A stretch of DNA of 64,000 nt from Arthrobacter sp. StoSoilB5 (GTDB taxonomy: Bacteria; Actinomycetota; Actinomycetes; Actinomycetales; Micrococcaceae): assembly GCF_019977235.1 (NCBI RefSeq), contig NZ_AP024646.1, forward strand, positions 310,001 through 374,000, read 5' to 3'. Shown here piece by piece: positions 1-8,070 of the stretch. Under the pieces are notes generated by a model, which was not told the origin of the DNA, made no database searches, and saw only the letters and a program-made list of their open reading frames with translations. Both the position numbers and the translations under genes were made by a program. Position 1 is the stretch's first letter, and each line of letters begins with the position of its first letter.

Positions 1-3
1 TCA

Positions 4-24
4 GAAGCTAGGGAAACAAGCTTC
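4..24. promoter_or_regulatory. Inverted repeat upstream of the first MarR gene
   Basis: GAAGCT (4-9) and AGCTTC (19-24) form a 6-bp inverted repeat with a 9-nt spacer, 22 bp before the MarR start. The stretch shares AGCTAG...ACAAGCT with the palindrome in front of the second MarR gene at 6465-6483. It is a candidate MarR operator. The left part is cut off by the window edge. Confidence 0.4.
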
Positions 25-45
25 ACGCTTATCGAAGGATCAGGG

Positions 46-588
46 ATGGATGCAAACGGCCACGCGAAGGGCTATTGGTACGGCAAGGACCCTGGACAGA
101 AAGCCCTTGCCGTTGATGTTCTGAACGCCCTGCGGGATTATCGCGTCTCGGAACAGGCCATGCGTCGGAGGACCCGTTCTGCCATGGGCATGGGCGAAAA
201 GGACCTGCTGGCCTTGCGGTACCTTTTCGAAGCCGAAGCCGCGGGCAAAGTGATGAAGCCAAAGGACCTGGGCGATCGGTTGGGCATAACGTCGGCGTCA
301 ATGACCACGCTGATCGATCGCCTGGTGGACTCGGGCCACATCCGGCGGGAACCGCACCCTACCGATCGCCGGGCCTTGATTCTGCGCCCCACCCCCGGAT
401 CGGATCAGGAAGTCCGGCACACTCTGGGTGGAATGCACCGCCGCATTTTGGACGTTGCCAGTGCCCTGAGCCCGGAAGAAGCACGGGTGGTGATGGACTT
501 CTTGCAGAACATGCGCGAGGCCGTGGACACCATCGACGACGACCCAACCGGCGAACAACCAAAGGATGCGGAACCTAACCCTTCATGA
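46..588 (+). CDS. MarR family transcriptional regulator
   Basis: A 180-residue MarR-type repressor. The winged helix lies at about residues 65-115, with the recognition-helix region TSASMTTLIDRL followed by the wing HPTDRRA, the typical MarR DR.D.R.-like signature. The ATG is preceded by AAGGA at suitable distance. The gene is convergent with the carotenoid operon and its last 6 bp overlap the stop of crtYf/Eb. A second MarR gene (6524-7081) stands at the other end of the operon and is the more likely carotenoid regulator. The ligand is unknown. It may control a gene left of the window or itself. Confidence 0.9.
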   Translation: MDANGHAKGYWYGKDPGQKALAVDVLNALRDYRVSEQAMRRRTRSAMGMGEKDLLALRYLFEAEAAGKVMKPKDLGDRLGITSASMTTLIDRLVDSGHIRREPHPTDRRALILRPTPGSDQEVRHTLGGMHRRILDVASALSPEEARVVMDFLQNMREAVDTIDDDPTGEQPKDAEPNPS

Positions 589-1782
589 CGTCAGGTTCCA
601 CTGCAGGATCAGTATCAGCGTGACCAGGAATCCCGATCCGTAGTTGAGCCAGATGAATCGGCGCCATGCAACGTTGGTGCGTGCCGCCGTCGTATCCGTG
701 ACGTTCCACCAGGGCGCGCAATTGGCGATATATGGGACGGCGATCACCGCTGCGAGCGGCCCCGGCCAGGGCGTGGCCAGCATGGCGAGACCCGCCACCA
801 GCCAAAGCACGACGGCGAGTCGCACCGTTCGCCGGGCACCGAAGACTGTCGCTATTGAAGCGATGTGGGCCTGCCGATCCGGCTCAATGTCCTGCACTGC
901 TCCAAAAGCGTGCGCCGCCATGCCCCACATGAAAAATGCGGCGAGCAGGATGACCAGCCCCGGCGTCGCGTCGGCGCCCGCCAGCGTCAACGCCACGACG
1001 GCGGGACTCACGAAGTGCGTACTCGACGTCAGCGAGTCCAAGACAGGGCGTTCCTTGAAACGGAGTCCTGCTACAGAGTAGGCAACCACGGCGAAGGCAC
1101 TCACCCCGAGGCTCAGCCAGGTCGCAGGGCTACCCGCCAATGCCAACACCACAAGGAATGGCACATTGGTAATGGTCGCGAGCCACAGTATGGGGCGGTG
1201 CAGTCCGGGCCGGAGCAGGGCACCTTCGATGCCGCCCTTGCGTGGGTTTTGAAGGTCCGACGCGTAGTCGAACACATCGTTGATGCCGTACATCGCCAGG
1301 TTGTAGGGGATAAGGAAGTAAAGCGTTCCCACCACCAAGACCCAGTCCACCTCGCGGGTGGTCAGGAACATGGCTGCCGCGAAAGGATAGGCCGTGTTGA
1401 TCCAACTGACGGGGCGTGAGGCGACTACTGCTTGATGGGCGAGACCTTTGCGGCCCCTGTCCCGGCCTGCTTCCGGCCCCCGCGTCAACCACACCCAGAG
1501 CCCGGGAAGTGCCAGCACGCCAGCCAGGGGATAGGCGAAGTCCTCCACGGGTGCGAGCCCGATTTTCAGGCCCAAAATGTGTGAGGCGTCGTAGTGGAAG
1601 AGTTCCATCGCGATCATGACGGAGTCGAACGCAGCAGTCAGCACGGCCAGGCCCCCGAAGGAAAGCCCAACTGCTTTCCAGTGATGACTGTTTTCGCCGG
1701 AGCTGGTACTTCTGCGGGCAAAGGCTACGCCCGCGACGGCGGCGACAGTGACGAATGCGAGCGAGAGCCACAGGTACGTCAT
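583..1782 (-). CDS. crtYf/crtEb: Fused lycopene cyclase subunit and UbiA-type lycopene elongase
   Basis: A 399-residue membrane protein joining two enzymes of C50 carotenoid synthesis. Residues 1-100 form a small lycopene cyclase subunit with several transmembrane helices and the conserved PVED motif (78-81). After a charged linker (101-125) comes a UbiA prenyltransferase with the Asp-rich motif NDVFDYASD (168-176) and a second motif DIEPD further on. The elongase part should add two C5 prenyl units to lycopene (to flavuxanthin-type products), and the cyclase part, together with CrtYe, should close the end rings. In Corynebacterium glutamicum these are separate genes (crtYf, crtEb). The start overlaps crtYe by 4 bp. 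Whether the product is decaprenoxanthin (epsilon rings) or a beta- or gamma-cyclic C50 pigment cannot be told. Confidence 0.9.
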   Translation of the reverse strand: MTYLWLSLAFVTVAAVAGVAFARRSTSSGENSHHWKAVGLSFGGLAVLTAAFDSVMIAMELFHYDASHILGLKIGLAPVEDFAYPLAGVLALPGLWVWLTRGPEAGRDRGRKGLAHQAVVASRPVSWINTAYPFAAAMFLTTREVDWVLVVGTLYFLIPYNLAMYGINDVFDYASDLQNPRKGGIEGALLRPGLHRPILWLATITNVPFLVVLALAGSPATWLSLGVSAFAVVAYSVAGLRFKERPVLDSLTSSTHFVSPAVVALTLAGADATPGLVILLAAFFMWGMAAHAFGAVQDIEPDRQAHIASIATVFGARRTVRLAVVLWLVAGLAMLATPWPGPLAAVIAVPYIANCAPWWNVTDTTAARTNVAWRRFIWLNYGSGFLVTLILILQWNLTS

Positions 1783-2123
1783 GCGTTCTCCCTCTCACGC
1801 GGCCTCGCAGGTCTACTCGAAAGAAACCGCCGTGCCCCCGTATAGAGCACCATGGTGCACAGCACTAGAAAGAGCAGGAAAACAGGCTCCTCAATGGGCA
1901 ATTGCGGTCCAAGCATCATCCCCGTGGCGATCGCACCCTCGCCACGCAGGAAGATCCCCAGGCCGATACCAGCCAAGTCCCAGCCGAGCAGGAACAAAAC
2001 CCCGACGCCGGTCACCGTCACTGCAGCTTTGGCGTCACGCCAGAAGAACAAGGTGAACCGATGGTCGAGCAGCAGCATGCACACAATGCCGGCCAGCAGC
2101 GCGGCCAGATAAACAATGCCCAT
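1779..2123 (-). CDS. crtYe: C50 carotenoid cyclase subunit CrtYe
   Basis: A 114-residue membrane protein with about three hydrophobic helices and the family motif PIEE (76-79), as in heterodimeric lycopene cyclases of actinobacteria. It should pair with the cyclase part of the downstream fusion protein to cyclise the C50 precursor. The start codon overlaps the crtI stop (TAATG) and its stop overlaps the next start (ATGA), so translation is probably coupled. The C-terminus is basic and cytosolic in appearance. CrtYe versus CrtYg-type naming rests on similarity recalled from memory. Confidence 0.85.
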   Translation of the reverse strand: MGIVYLAALLAGIVCMLLLDHRFTLFFWRDAKAAVTVTGVGVLFLLGWDLAGIGLGIFLRGEGAIATGMMLGPQLPIEEPVFLLFLVLCTMVLYTGARRFLSSRPARPRERENA

Positions 2124-3814
2124 TAGCCCAACCTGCTGTTGGTGCGCTTCAGCGGGCTGGAGTCGATGACGGAAGGCCCGGCACTGTGATCCCCGCGAAT
2201 CCGTTTCAGTACCAGTTCTGCGCTAATGAGGCACATCGGCACGCCTACGCCAGGTGCCGTGGTCGCGCCGGCATAGAACAGCCCCCTCACCCGCTTGGAG
2301 GCGTTCTGGGCGCGGAACATCGCGCTCTGTCGCAGGGTGTGCGCAGGGCCGAGCATGCCCCCGTTCCACGAGTTGTAGTCGCGGGAGAAGTCGCCGGGGC
2401 CGATCGTTTGCCGGACCACGATTCGCCCGCGGAGATCCGGAACGTTGGCCCATTCCGCGATCTGGTCGATGGCGGCGTCGGCAGTCTTCTCAATCAGGGA
2501 GTCGCCAGTGCCGTCCGGGCCGCCTGATCCGATTGCCGGGTCCGCAGGGAGGGGGATGAGCACAAAGAGGTTCTCATGGTCCCGCGGGGCGACATCCGGG
2601 TCGGTGGCGCTGGGTTTGCAGACGTAGATCGAAGCAGGGTCCGGGATACCGGGCTGATCCCCGAAGATCGACGCGAAGTTTGCCTGCCAGTCCTTGGTGA
2701 AGAACAACGAGTGGTGCGGGAGTTCCGGCAGCCGCCCCTTCACTCCGAGCATCACCAGCACGGCACCGGGGCCGCTGGTTCGGCGCTGCCACCATGTACC
2801 GGGATAGCTCTGGTCCTCAGCGGCCAAGAGGGTGGTTTCGGTATGGTGCAGATCCGCGCCGGAAACCACGACGTCGGCCACGCTGAAATGCTGCCTATCC
2901 CCAGAGCCGTGCTTCTCCCGCCACCGGACACCCGTCACCTCCCGCTTTGCGGTGCCAGGCAAACGACGACGGCGGCCCAAACCGCCCAGATGGCCCTTGC
3001 CGCCCGGGAGGGCTGCTTCGCGCGTGGTGATCTGGAGGACCTCAGCGCCGGTCTGGATCCGTACACCGGCGTCAACTGCCAAGGCTTCAAGGCGCTCGAC
3101 GAGTTGCCGGAAGCCGCCCATGGGGTACTGGACCCCATCGCCAAGATCCAGTGCGCTCATCAGGTGATACATCGCAGGCGCGTTGGCAGGATCTGTGCCG
3201 AGGAAGACGGCTGGGTAGCCCAGAACCTGCCGCAGCACCGGATGTTGAAAGCGCTGGGAGACAAACGTCTCCAGGGGAGTGAGCAGGAGGCGGGCCAGGT
3301 CCGGCAGGCCGCGCAGGATCTCGGGCTGGATGAGCGATTGAAGCTTGGTGAAGGGGTTGTAAAGGAAGAAGCGTTCAGCCATATCGGACGTGTGCCTTGC
3401 CGAGGCCAGGTAGGCCGCGAGGCGCGCTGCGCTGCCCGGCTCAACCTGCTCGAATGCCCGCATGACCTGTTCGCTGCCCAGCGGGACGGTGAGCGGATCC
3501 GGCCGGCCGCCGTCGTGGTTTGGTTCGCTGAAGACGCGGTAAGCGGGACTGAGCGTTCGAAGATCGAGCTGTTCTGCGGTGCTGGTTCCGAGCAGCTCGA
3601 AAAAGTGGTCGAAGACGCCCGGCATCAGGTACCAGGAAGGTCCTGTGTCGAAACGGAAACCGTTCCGCTCCAACGTTCCGGCTCGGCCTCCGACGCGGTC
3701 GAGTCGCTCCAGAAGTTGTACCTCATGGCCTTCGTGCGCCAGGAGCGCTGCGGTGGCAAGCCCAGCGATGCCACCGCCGATCACCACTGTCCGTATCATT
3801 CGGGGGCGGCTCAT
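2123..3814 (-). CDS. crtI: Phytoene desaturase CrtI
   Basis: A 563-residue FAD-dependent desaturase that converts phytoene to lycopene at the membrane. The N-terminus has the dinucleotide-binding motif IGGGIAG followed by an acidic strand end (LLER), then RVGGRAGT and FDTGPSW, all typical of CrtI. The C-terminal signature GLFYAGATTAPGVGVP is present. A Gly/Arg-rich insertion at about residues 270-295 makes it slightly longer than most CrtI proteins. The start overlaps the crtB stop by 4 bp. A long plus-strand open frame over this gene is an antisense shadow. Confidence 0.95.
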   Translation of the reverse strand: MSRPRMIRTVVIGGGIAGLATAALLAHEGHEVQLLERLDRVGGRAGTLERNGFRFDTGPSWYLMPGVFDHFFELLGTSTAEQLDLRTLSPAYRVFSEPNHDGGRPDPLTVPLGSEQVMRAFEQVEPGSAARLAAYLASARHTSDMAERFFLYNPFTKLQSLIQPEILRGLPDLARLLLTPLETFVSQRFQHPVLRQVLGYPAVFLGTDPANAPAMYHLMSALDLGDGVQYPMGGFRQLVERLEALAVDAGVRIQTGAEVLQITTREAALPGGKGHLGGLGRRRRLPGTAKREVTGVRWREKHGSGDRQHFSVADVVVSGADLHHTETTLLAAEDQSYPGTWWQRRTSGPGAVLVMLGVKGRLPELPHHSLFFTKDWQANFASIFGDQPGIPDPASIYVCKPSATDPDVAPRDHENLFVLIPLPADPAIGSGGPDGTGDSLIEKTADAAIDQIAEWANVPDLRGRIVVRQTIGPGDFSRDYNSWNGGMLGPAHTLRQSAMFRAQNASKRVRGLFYAGATTAPGVGVPMCLISAELVLKRIRGDHSAGPSVIDSSPLKRTNSRLG

Positions 3815-4716
3815 CCGCGGGGCTCCAGCCAGGTGGCCGCGACTGCGCGGGCGGCCAGTCCCGCCTTGAAGACATCGGGAACGCGAACACGGGAATGGTA
3901 CAGCTCGTCAACGGTTGTCTGCTCGATGCGGCGGGTCAGGGCAGCGAACAGCGCGAGCGCACTTCTGACCGCGGCCCGGGCGTCATGCGGAAGGAGGGGA
4001 ATGACGGCCTTGGCATCGTCCAACTGGGACCGGATTGTCTTCACCCATTCCACGCGATCCTGGTCCTCGAGGTGATCGGCTGTGCCCAGGTAGTTGCGGC
4101 CCAACCGGTCAGTGTCATCGGAGAGGTCGCGCAGAAAGTTGATGTTCTGGAAAGCAGCGCCCAACCTGCTGGCGCCGTACCGCAAGGCCGCGGCGTCGCC
4201 GTCGTCGATGTTCTGACCTCGCATGAAGACGCAAAGGCACATCAGCCCAACCACTTCCGCGGATCCGTAAACGTAGCCCTGGTGTGCCTCGGCATCAAAC
4301 CGGAGCGGAGCGCCCTGACGGGCCCCGCGCTCGCCGAGGTCCATGCGCATGGAGGCAAAAAAGGGGTCTGTCAGGGACTCATCTATGCCTGCGGTTCGTG
4401 CCGTTTGGGCGAAGGCATGGATGATGAGGTCGCTGCTGTAGCCGATCTTGAGCGCGCGATGGGTCTCATCAATGAAGTGGTCCAAGGCGTCGTTCTGCTG
4501 CTGGTGGCTCAGGCCGGCTTCGGCAGTGACGCCATCCACGAGTTCGTCGGCCACCCGCACCAAAGCGTAAATATTGCGTACGTGCTGGCGGTGCCGGGGG
4601 CCGAGCAGCCGGGTCGCGAGACCGAACGACGTGGAATAGGCGGCGATGACCTGGTTGGCGGCGCGTTCGGCGGTCCGCGTGAAGTGCGTGAAGGACGTAT
4701 CAATATCGATGCTCAT
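3811..4716 (-). CDS. crtB: Phytoene synthase CrtB
   Basis: A 301-residue squalene/phytoene synthase joining two GGPP molecules into phytoene. The first Asp-rich motif is DELVD (57-61) and the second is in NFLRDLSDDTDRLGR; the YSTSFG motif lies near residue 28. The open frame extends further upstream, but the ATG at 4716 gives the ATGA overlap with the crtE stop and starts right before the conserved region, so it is chosen. It is the third gene of the carotenoid operon. Confidence 0.95.
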   Translation of the reverse strand: MSIDIDTSFTHFTRTAERAANQVIAAYSTSFGLATRLLGPRHRQHVRNIYALVRVADELVDGVTAEAGLSHQQQNDALDHFIDETHRALKIGYSSDLIIHAFAQTARTAGIDESLTDPFFASMRMDLGERGARQGAPLRFDAEAHQGYVYGSAEVVGLMCLCVFMRGQNIDDGDAAALRYGASRLGAAFQNINFLRDLSDDTDRLGRNYLGTADHLEDQDRVEWVKTIRSQLDDAKAVIPLLPHDARAAVRSALALFAALTRRIEQTTVDELYHSRVRVPDVFKAGLAARAVAATWLEPRG

Positions 4717-5858
4717 GATTTCCGTCCTTCCAGTTGCGCGGCGAGATCGATCAAAACGGTGCGTGCGCTTTCCGGAATCTCTGCTGCATGGTTTCCCAGG
4801 ATTTGGTGGAAGTCTGCCAATTGCTCTTGGACCAGGCCCTGAACGAAGGCCTCGGCGCCGCAGTCGGCAAGTTGGCGGCGTACGTATTGCGCTTCCGGGT
4901 CGCTGAGTTCGGGCCGGCCAAACCACGGTTCGATTTCCGGCCACGCGTTGGTCATCCGGGCATAAGCGATGATTGCTGTCTGCTTGCCCTCACGTAGATC
5001 GGAGAAGGGATCCTTGCCGTGCTGGCGGGGATCCCCGAACGTGGATAAGAAGTCGTCCTGGAGTTGGAAGGCCAGCCCAAGGTGGCGGCCCGCCGTCGCG
5101 AGCGCCGACTCAACGGAAGGTTCAGCGCCGGCGAGGGCGGCGGCTGCGCGAAGCGGAAGTTCGAAGGTATAGGTGGCGGTCTTATAGCCGCACATCATGA
5201 GGATTGTCTCAAGTTCGGGGGCGATGATGCCGTCGCCCAGGCCAACATCGAGTTGCTCTCCGGCAACCGTCTCATTGATGGTGTGCTCCAGGAGATCGAG
5301 GAGTCGGAAGCGTAGCGCCTGGGGAAGGTCCGCCCTTGCGAAAGATTGGTGCGTAGCCGCCAGCAGCATATTGCCCATCAGGATCCCACCTGTCCGGGCC
5401 CAGTGCAGTTTTGCTTGTTGGTTCTTGTCGTCTCCGCCCGGGAACCCTGCCTCGGTCAGGAGGGTCCCGATCAGGTTTGGCCTGCCGCGACGGACAAGGT
5501 CGCCGTCGATCACGTCGTCGTGGAGGAGGAAGGCATAGTGCAGGATCTCGACGGCGGCCGCGATGCCGATGGCGGTCTGCCGGTTTGAGGAGTGATGGTC
5601 TCTGCGTGTTTCAGGCTGTTGCAGGGCGTCGTACGTTTCCATGAGCAGCAACGGGCGCACAAATTTCCCGCCGAGCACATTTTCGCTGGCAATGGCCCAG
5701 AGCCTGGCGAAACCCGGGCCGTAAGGGGCGGCCGCGAGAGCCTTGCTGGACATGAGTCCGCCCAGTTCGTCCTCGATGGCGGAGCAGAGGTCACTCTTGC
5801 TGCGATCAGTCCTGCTACGCTCAGTGCTCCGGCGGGTGGCACTGGACATGACAGTCAT
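4713..5858 (-). CDS. crtE: Geranylgeranyl diphosphate synthase CrtE
   Basis: A 381-residue trans-polyprenyl synthase supplying GGPP for carotenoids. The first Asp-rich motif DDVID is at 114-118 and the second is in QDDFLSTFGD. GGKFVRP near residue 64 is the substrate-binding K..RP motif. The ATG at 5858 overlaps the idi stop by 4 bp; an alternative ATG lies 9 bp downstream. The longer frame upstream of 5858 runs through idi and is rejected. Chain length is inferred from the operon context. The second motif ends in S rather than D, common in actinobacterial members. Confidence 0.93.
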   Translation of the reverse strand: MTVMSSATRRSTERSRTDRSKSDLCSAIEDELGGLMSSKALAAAPYGPGFARLWAIASENVLGGKFVRPLLLMETYDALQQPETRRDHHSSNRQTAIGIAAAVEILHYAFLLHDDVIDGDLVRRGRPNLIGTLLTEAGFPGGDDKNQQAKLHWARTGGILMGNMLLAATHQSFARADLPQALRFRLLDLLEHTINETVAGEQLDVGLGDGIIAPELETILMMCGYKTATYTFELPLRAAAALAGAEPSVESALATAGRHLGLAFQLQDDFLSTFGDPRQHGKDPFSDLREGKQTAIIAYARMTNAWPEIEPWFGRPELSDPEAQYVRRQLADCGAEAFVQGLVQEQLADFHQILGNHAAEIPESARTVLIDLAAQLEGRKS

Positions 5859-6403
5859 GCCTGGGCTCCGAGCGCCAGGGCCTGAACCTCGATGAGCTGT
5901 GGAAACTGCAGTGCAAGCCATGGGCTGAAGACCGCGGGAGCGCGCTCCAGGGCTTCCGCAAGGAGTCCCGGAGTGACCCATGCGTAGTCAGCGACTTCGA
6001 ATGGATTTGGCCTGAGCGGTCCCAGTATCCGTGCAACATAGACCGGGCAAATCTCATTCTCGACGATGCCCGAAGGATCCACCGCGCGGTAGCGGAAGCC
6101 AGGGAGGACCAGTTCGATCCGCCTGACGTCCACTCCGAGTTCGTGGCGGGCGCGCCGGAGAACCGCATCCTCTGGGTCCTCGCCCGGAGCCGGATGGCCG
6201 CAAAAGCTATTGGTCCACACACCTGGCCATGTCTTCTTCTCGGGGGACCGACGTGTCAGGAGCAGCTCACCAGCGTGGTTGAGCAGGTAGCAGGAAAAAG
6301 CGAGATGGAGCGGCGTCTCCTTGCTGTGGACCCCTGCTTTGTCCACCTCGCCGATGGGCCGGCCGGCGTCGTCGAGAAGGACGACCATTTCCGTCGCGTT
6401 CAT
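5855..6403 (-). CDS. idi: Isopentenyl-diphosphate delta-isomerase (type I)
   Basis: A 182-residue Nudix-fold enzyme interconverting IPP and DMAPP, first gene of the carotenoid operon. Catalytic Cys68 (SFCGHP) and Glu117 (ENEICP) match C67 and E116 of the E. coli enzyme. The chosen ATG at 6403 has AAGGAAGG in front, while the longer frame upstream would run through the promoter and operator shared with the divergent MarR gene. The stop overlaps crtE by 4 bp. Its place at the head of the operon ties precursor supply to pigment synthesis. Confidence 0.95.
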   Translation of the reverse strand: MNATEMVVLLDDAGRPIGEVDKAGVHSKETPLHLAFSCYLLNHAGELLLTRRSPEKKTWPGVWTNSFCGHPAPGEDPEDAVLRRARHELGVDVRRIELVLPGFRYRAVDPSGIVENEICPVYVARILGPLRPNPFEVADYAWVTPGLLAEALERAPAVFSPWLALQFPQLIEVQALALGAQA

Positions 6404-6464
6404 TCCTGTGCCTTCCTTCGGACGCCTTCTACATTCAGGATCCATTTCAGGATCCACTCCAAGA

Positions 6465-6483
6465 TAGCTAGACAAGCTAGCTA
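6465..6483. promoter_or_regulatory. Palindromic operator candidate between idi and marR
   Basis: TAGCTAG (6465-6471) and CTAGCTA (6477-6483) form a perfect 7-bp inverted repeat with a 5-nt spacer in the 120-bp gap between the divergent idi operon and the MarR gene. Size and position fit a MarR dimer site controlling both directions. A separate direct repeat TTCAGGATCCA lies at 6434-6444 and 6446-6456, between this site and idi. Confidence 0.6.
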
Positions 6484-6510
6484 GAAGATTACCATGTAGG
6501 AAGATAGGTG

Positions 6511-6526
6511 TAACATACTCAGAATG
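6511..6526 (+). promoter_or_regulatory. Possible leaderless promoter of marR
   Basis: TAACAT (6511-6516) lies 7 nt before the ATG at 6524 and no Shine-Dalgarno is visible, so transcription may start at the initiation codon. The spacing recurs at 48123 and 61663. No clear -35 box is seen. Confidence 0.4.
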
Positions 6527-7081
6527 AACAGCCCGGATGAAATCGAAGCCTCGGTTTCCACGGGCATGTACGACGTAAACGTCAACGATCCCCAGCATGA
6601 ACTCGTGGACCGTGAAGGCCTATCGGACGCCGATGTTCAACAAATCAGTGAACTGATGAGCGCCCTTGGAAGGCTGCGTGATGCCGAAGATCGGCTGTCT
6701 GAGGCCTCGCTCAAATACATGAAGCTCAACCATTCAGACATGCGCGCCCTCCACTACCTGATAGTCAGTGCCAACAGTGGAGCCATCGCCACCCCCGGCG
6801 CCATTGCTGCGCACCTGCGCATTTCGACGGCGTCCACCACCAAGTTGCTCGACCGGTTGGAACGCGCGGGACACATCACGAGGCAAGCGCATCCCTCCGA
6901 CAGGCGTGCCCTTGCCATTGCGATCACTCCTGACACTCACCAGGCGGCCATGCGGACCGTTGGCCGTCAGCAAGCCAGGCGCTTTCTGGCGGCAGCGCGC
7001 CTGAACGCAAGGGAACGGGAAACGGTGACGCGCTTCCTGGATGACATGGCCAGGGAGATTGCTCCTGGGGCCGGAACGTGA
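6524..7081 (+). CDS. crtR: MarR family regulator, probable repressor of the carotenoid operon
   Basis: A 185-residue MarR protein, divergent from idi-crtE. The winged helix is at about residues 75-130, with TASTTKLLDRLERAG and the wing HPSDRRA. The position equals that of CrtR in corynebacteria, a MarR repressor known to respond to GGPP; the symbol is given by this context, not by an alignment. A 7-bp palindrome in the shared intergenic region is the expected operator. The first 45 residues are acidic and variable. It ends 2 bp from the convergent CPBP gene. Confidence 0.85.
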   Translation: MNSPDEIEASVSTGMYDVNVNDPQHELVDREGLSDADVQQISELMSALGRLRDAEDRLSEASLKYMKLNHSDMRALHYLIVSANSGAIATPGAIAAHLRISTASTTKLLDRLERAGHITRQAHPSDRRALAIAITPDTHQAAMRTVGRQQARRFLAAARLNARERETVTRFLDDMAREIAPGAGT

Positions 7082-7083
7082 GC

Positions 7084-7899
7084 TCAATATAGGAAGATCG
7101 GTAACCAGTCACGGTTGTGCGCATGTACCAGGGCCAGGAAGAGGACAAAATCGAAGAGCAGATGCACTGACACCACGTAAGTGAAGGACTTCGTCAGCTT
7201 GAACGTATAGCCCTGCAGCAACGCGAACGGGAAGGTCAGCAGCGGCCCCCACGCCTGGTAGCCGATCTCCCACAGGAAGGACGAGAAGACCACAGCCTGC
7301 AGCAGGTTGGCCAGCCAGTCCGGGAAGTGTTGGCGCAACAGCGTGAACGTGGTGCAGATGAAGAACAGCTCGTCCCAAATTCCCACGGCGTTCACTCCAA
7401 GGAAGAGCCGCCAGAAAATAGTGGGGTCGGAGGCGTCCGGCCAGTTTTGGTAGACGCCGGTCCGGATCAGGTAAACGGGAAGGATGAAGTATCCAAGGGC
7501 TACGACGCCCACCAGGTATAGCTTCGCGGCCAGGGGCCATCTGCGGCCTGTGTTGACGGGAAACTTAATGATCTTTTCGCCATACAGGAAGCGGGATGCA
7601 AGCCACGGAACCAGCACGGCCAAAGCCAAGGCGCCACCCATGAGTGCCATGTGCTCGATGCCCAGGTCCGCGTTCAGCGGCACCAGGCTGATAATGGCCA
7701 TTCCAGCACCGACCAACGCCAGATGCCGCATCAAGCCGTGGTCGATAAACGCAGCCGTGGCAATACTCGCCGCGAGGAGTGCGTAACCGGCTAAATCGTT
7801 TTCCAGCACGAAAAACGGCACCCCGGACACGGAGAGAAGCGCTGCTGGTAAAAGCTTCCAGGTGAGCGCGGTCCGGGATTCCAAGGAAGTCGACGTCAC
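7084..7899 (-). CDS. CPBP-like intramembrane protein
   Basis: A 271-residue protein with about eight hydrophobic segments. WDELFF at about residue 180 and a following helix resemble the CPBP (CAAX/Rce1-type) family, but the hallmark EExxxR reads DELFFI, so peptidase activity is doubtful. A second conserved region may be HLLFDF near the C-terminus. The start is a GTG at 7899. Only 9 bp separate it from the 5-prime flank of the EAL gene region, with which it is divergent. The role is unknown; proximity to carotenoid genes may be accidental. Confidence 0.7.
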   Translation of the reverse strand: MTSTSLESRTALTWKLLPAALLSVSGVPFFVLENDLAGYALLAASIATAAFIDHGLMRHLALVGAGMAIISLVPLNADLGIEHMALMGGALALAVLVPWLASRFLYGEKIIKFPVNTGRRWPLAAKLYLVGVVALGYFILPVYLIRTGVYQNWPDASDPTIFWRLFLGVNAVGIWDELFFICTTFTLLRQHFPDWLANLLQAVVFSSFLWEIGYQAWGPLLTFPFALLQGYTFKLTKSFTYVVSVHLLFDFVLFLALVHAHNRDWLPIFLY

Positions 7900-7985
7900 A
7901 CCTCAAGCATGTCAGTGCTGGTGGCCGGACGACACGGTTTTCCCATACTGGGTCAAACCCCTAACTGGAACGGACGAATTCTCTG

Positions 7986-8043
7986 TAAGATTCGTGGCAG
8001 GACCCATGCTTTTCCGGGTCCAGGTCATGTCTGGCTTAGCCAG
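7986..8043 (+). promoter_or_regulatory. Promoter and hairpin-rich leader of the EAL gene
   Basis: TAAGAT (7986-7991) could be a -10 box. The leader to 8070 then holds two inverted repeats: GGACCC (8000-8005) with GGGTCC (8016-8021), and CTGGCT/AGCCAG within 8031-8043. No known riboswitch class is recognised. Confidence 0.35.
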
Positions 8044-8070
8044 CGGGGGATACTCATAAAGGAATATTCA

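Noticed and set aside
2576..4075. 499-codon plus-strand frame opposite crtI and crtB
   Set aside because: It mirrors genuine CrtI/CrtB motifs on the other strand and has no ribosome site or family resemblance; long antisense frames are expected in GC-rich DNA.
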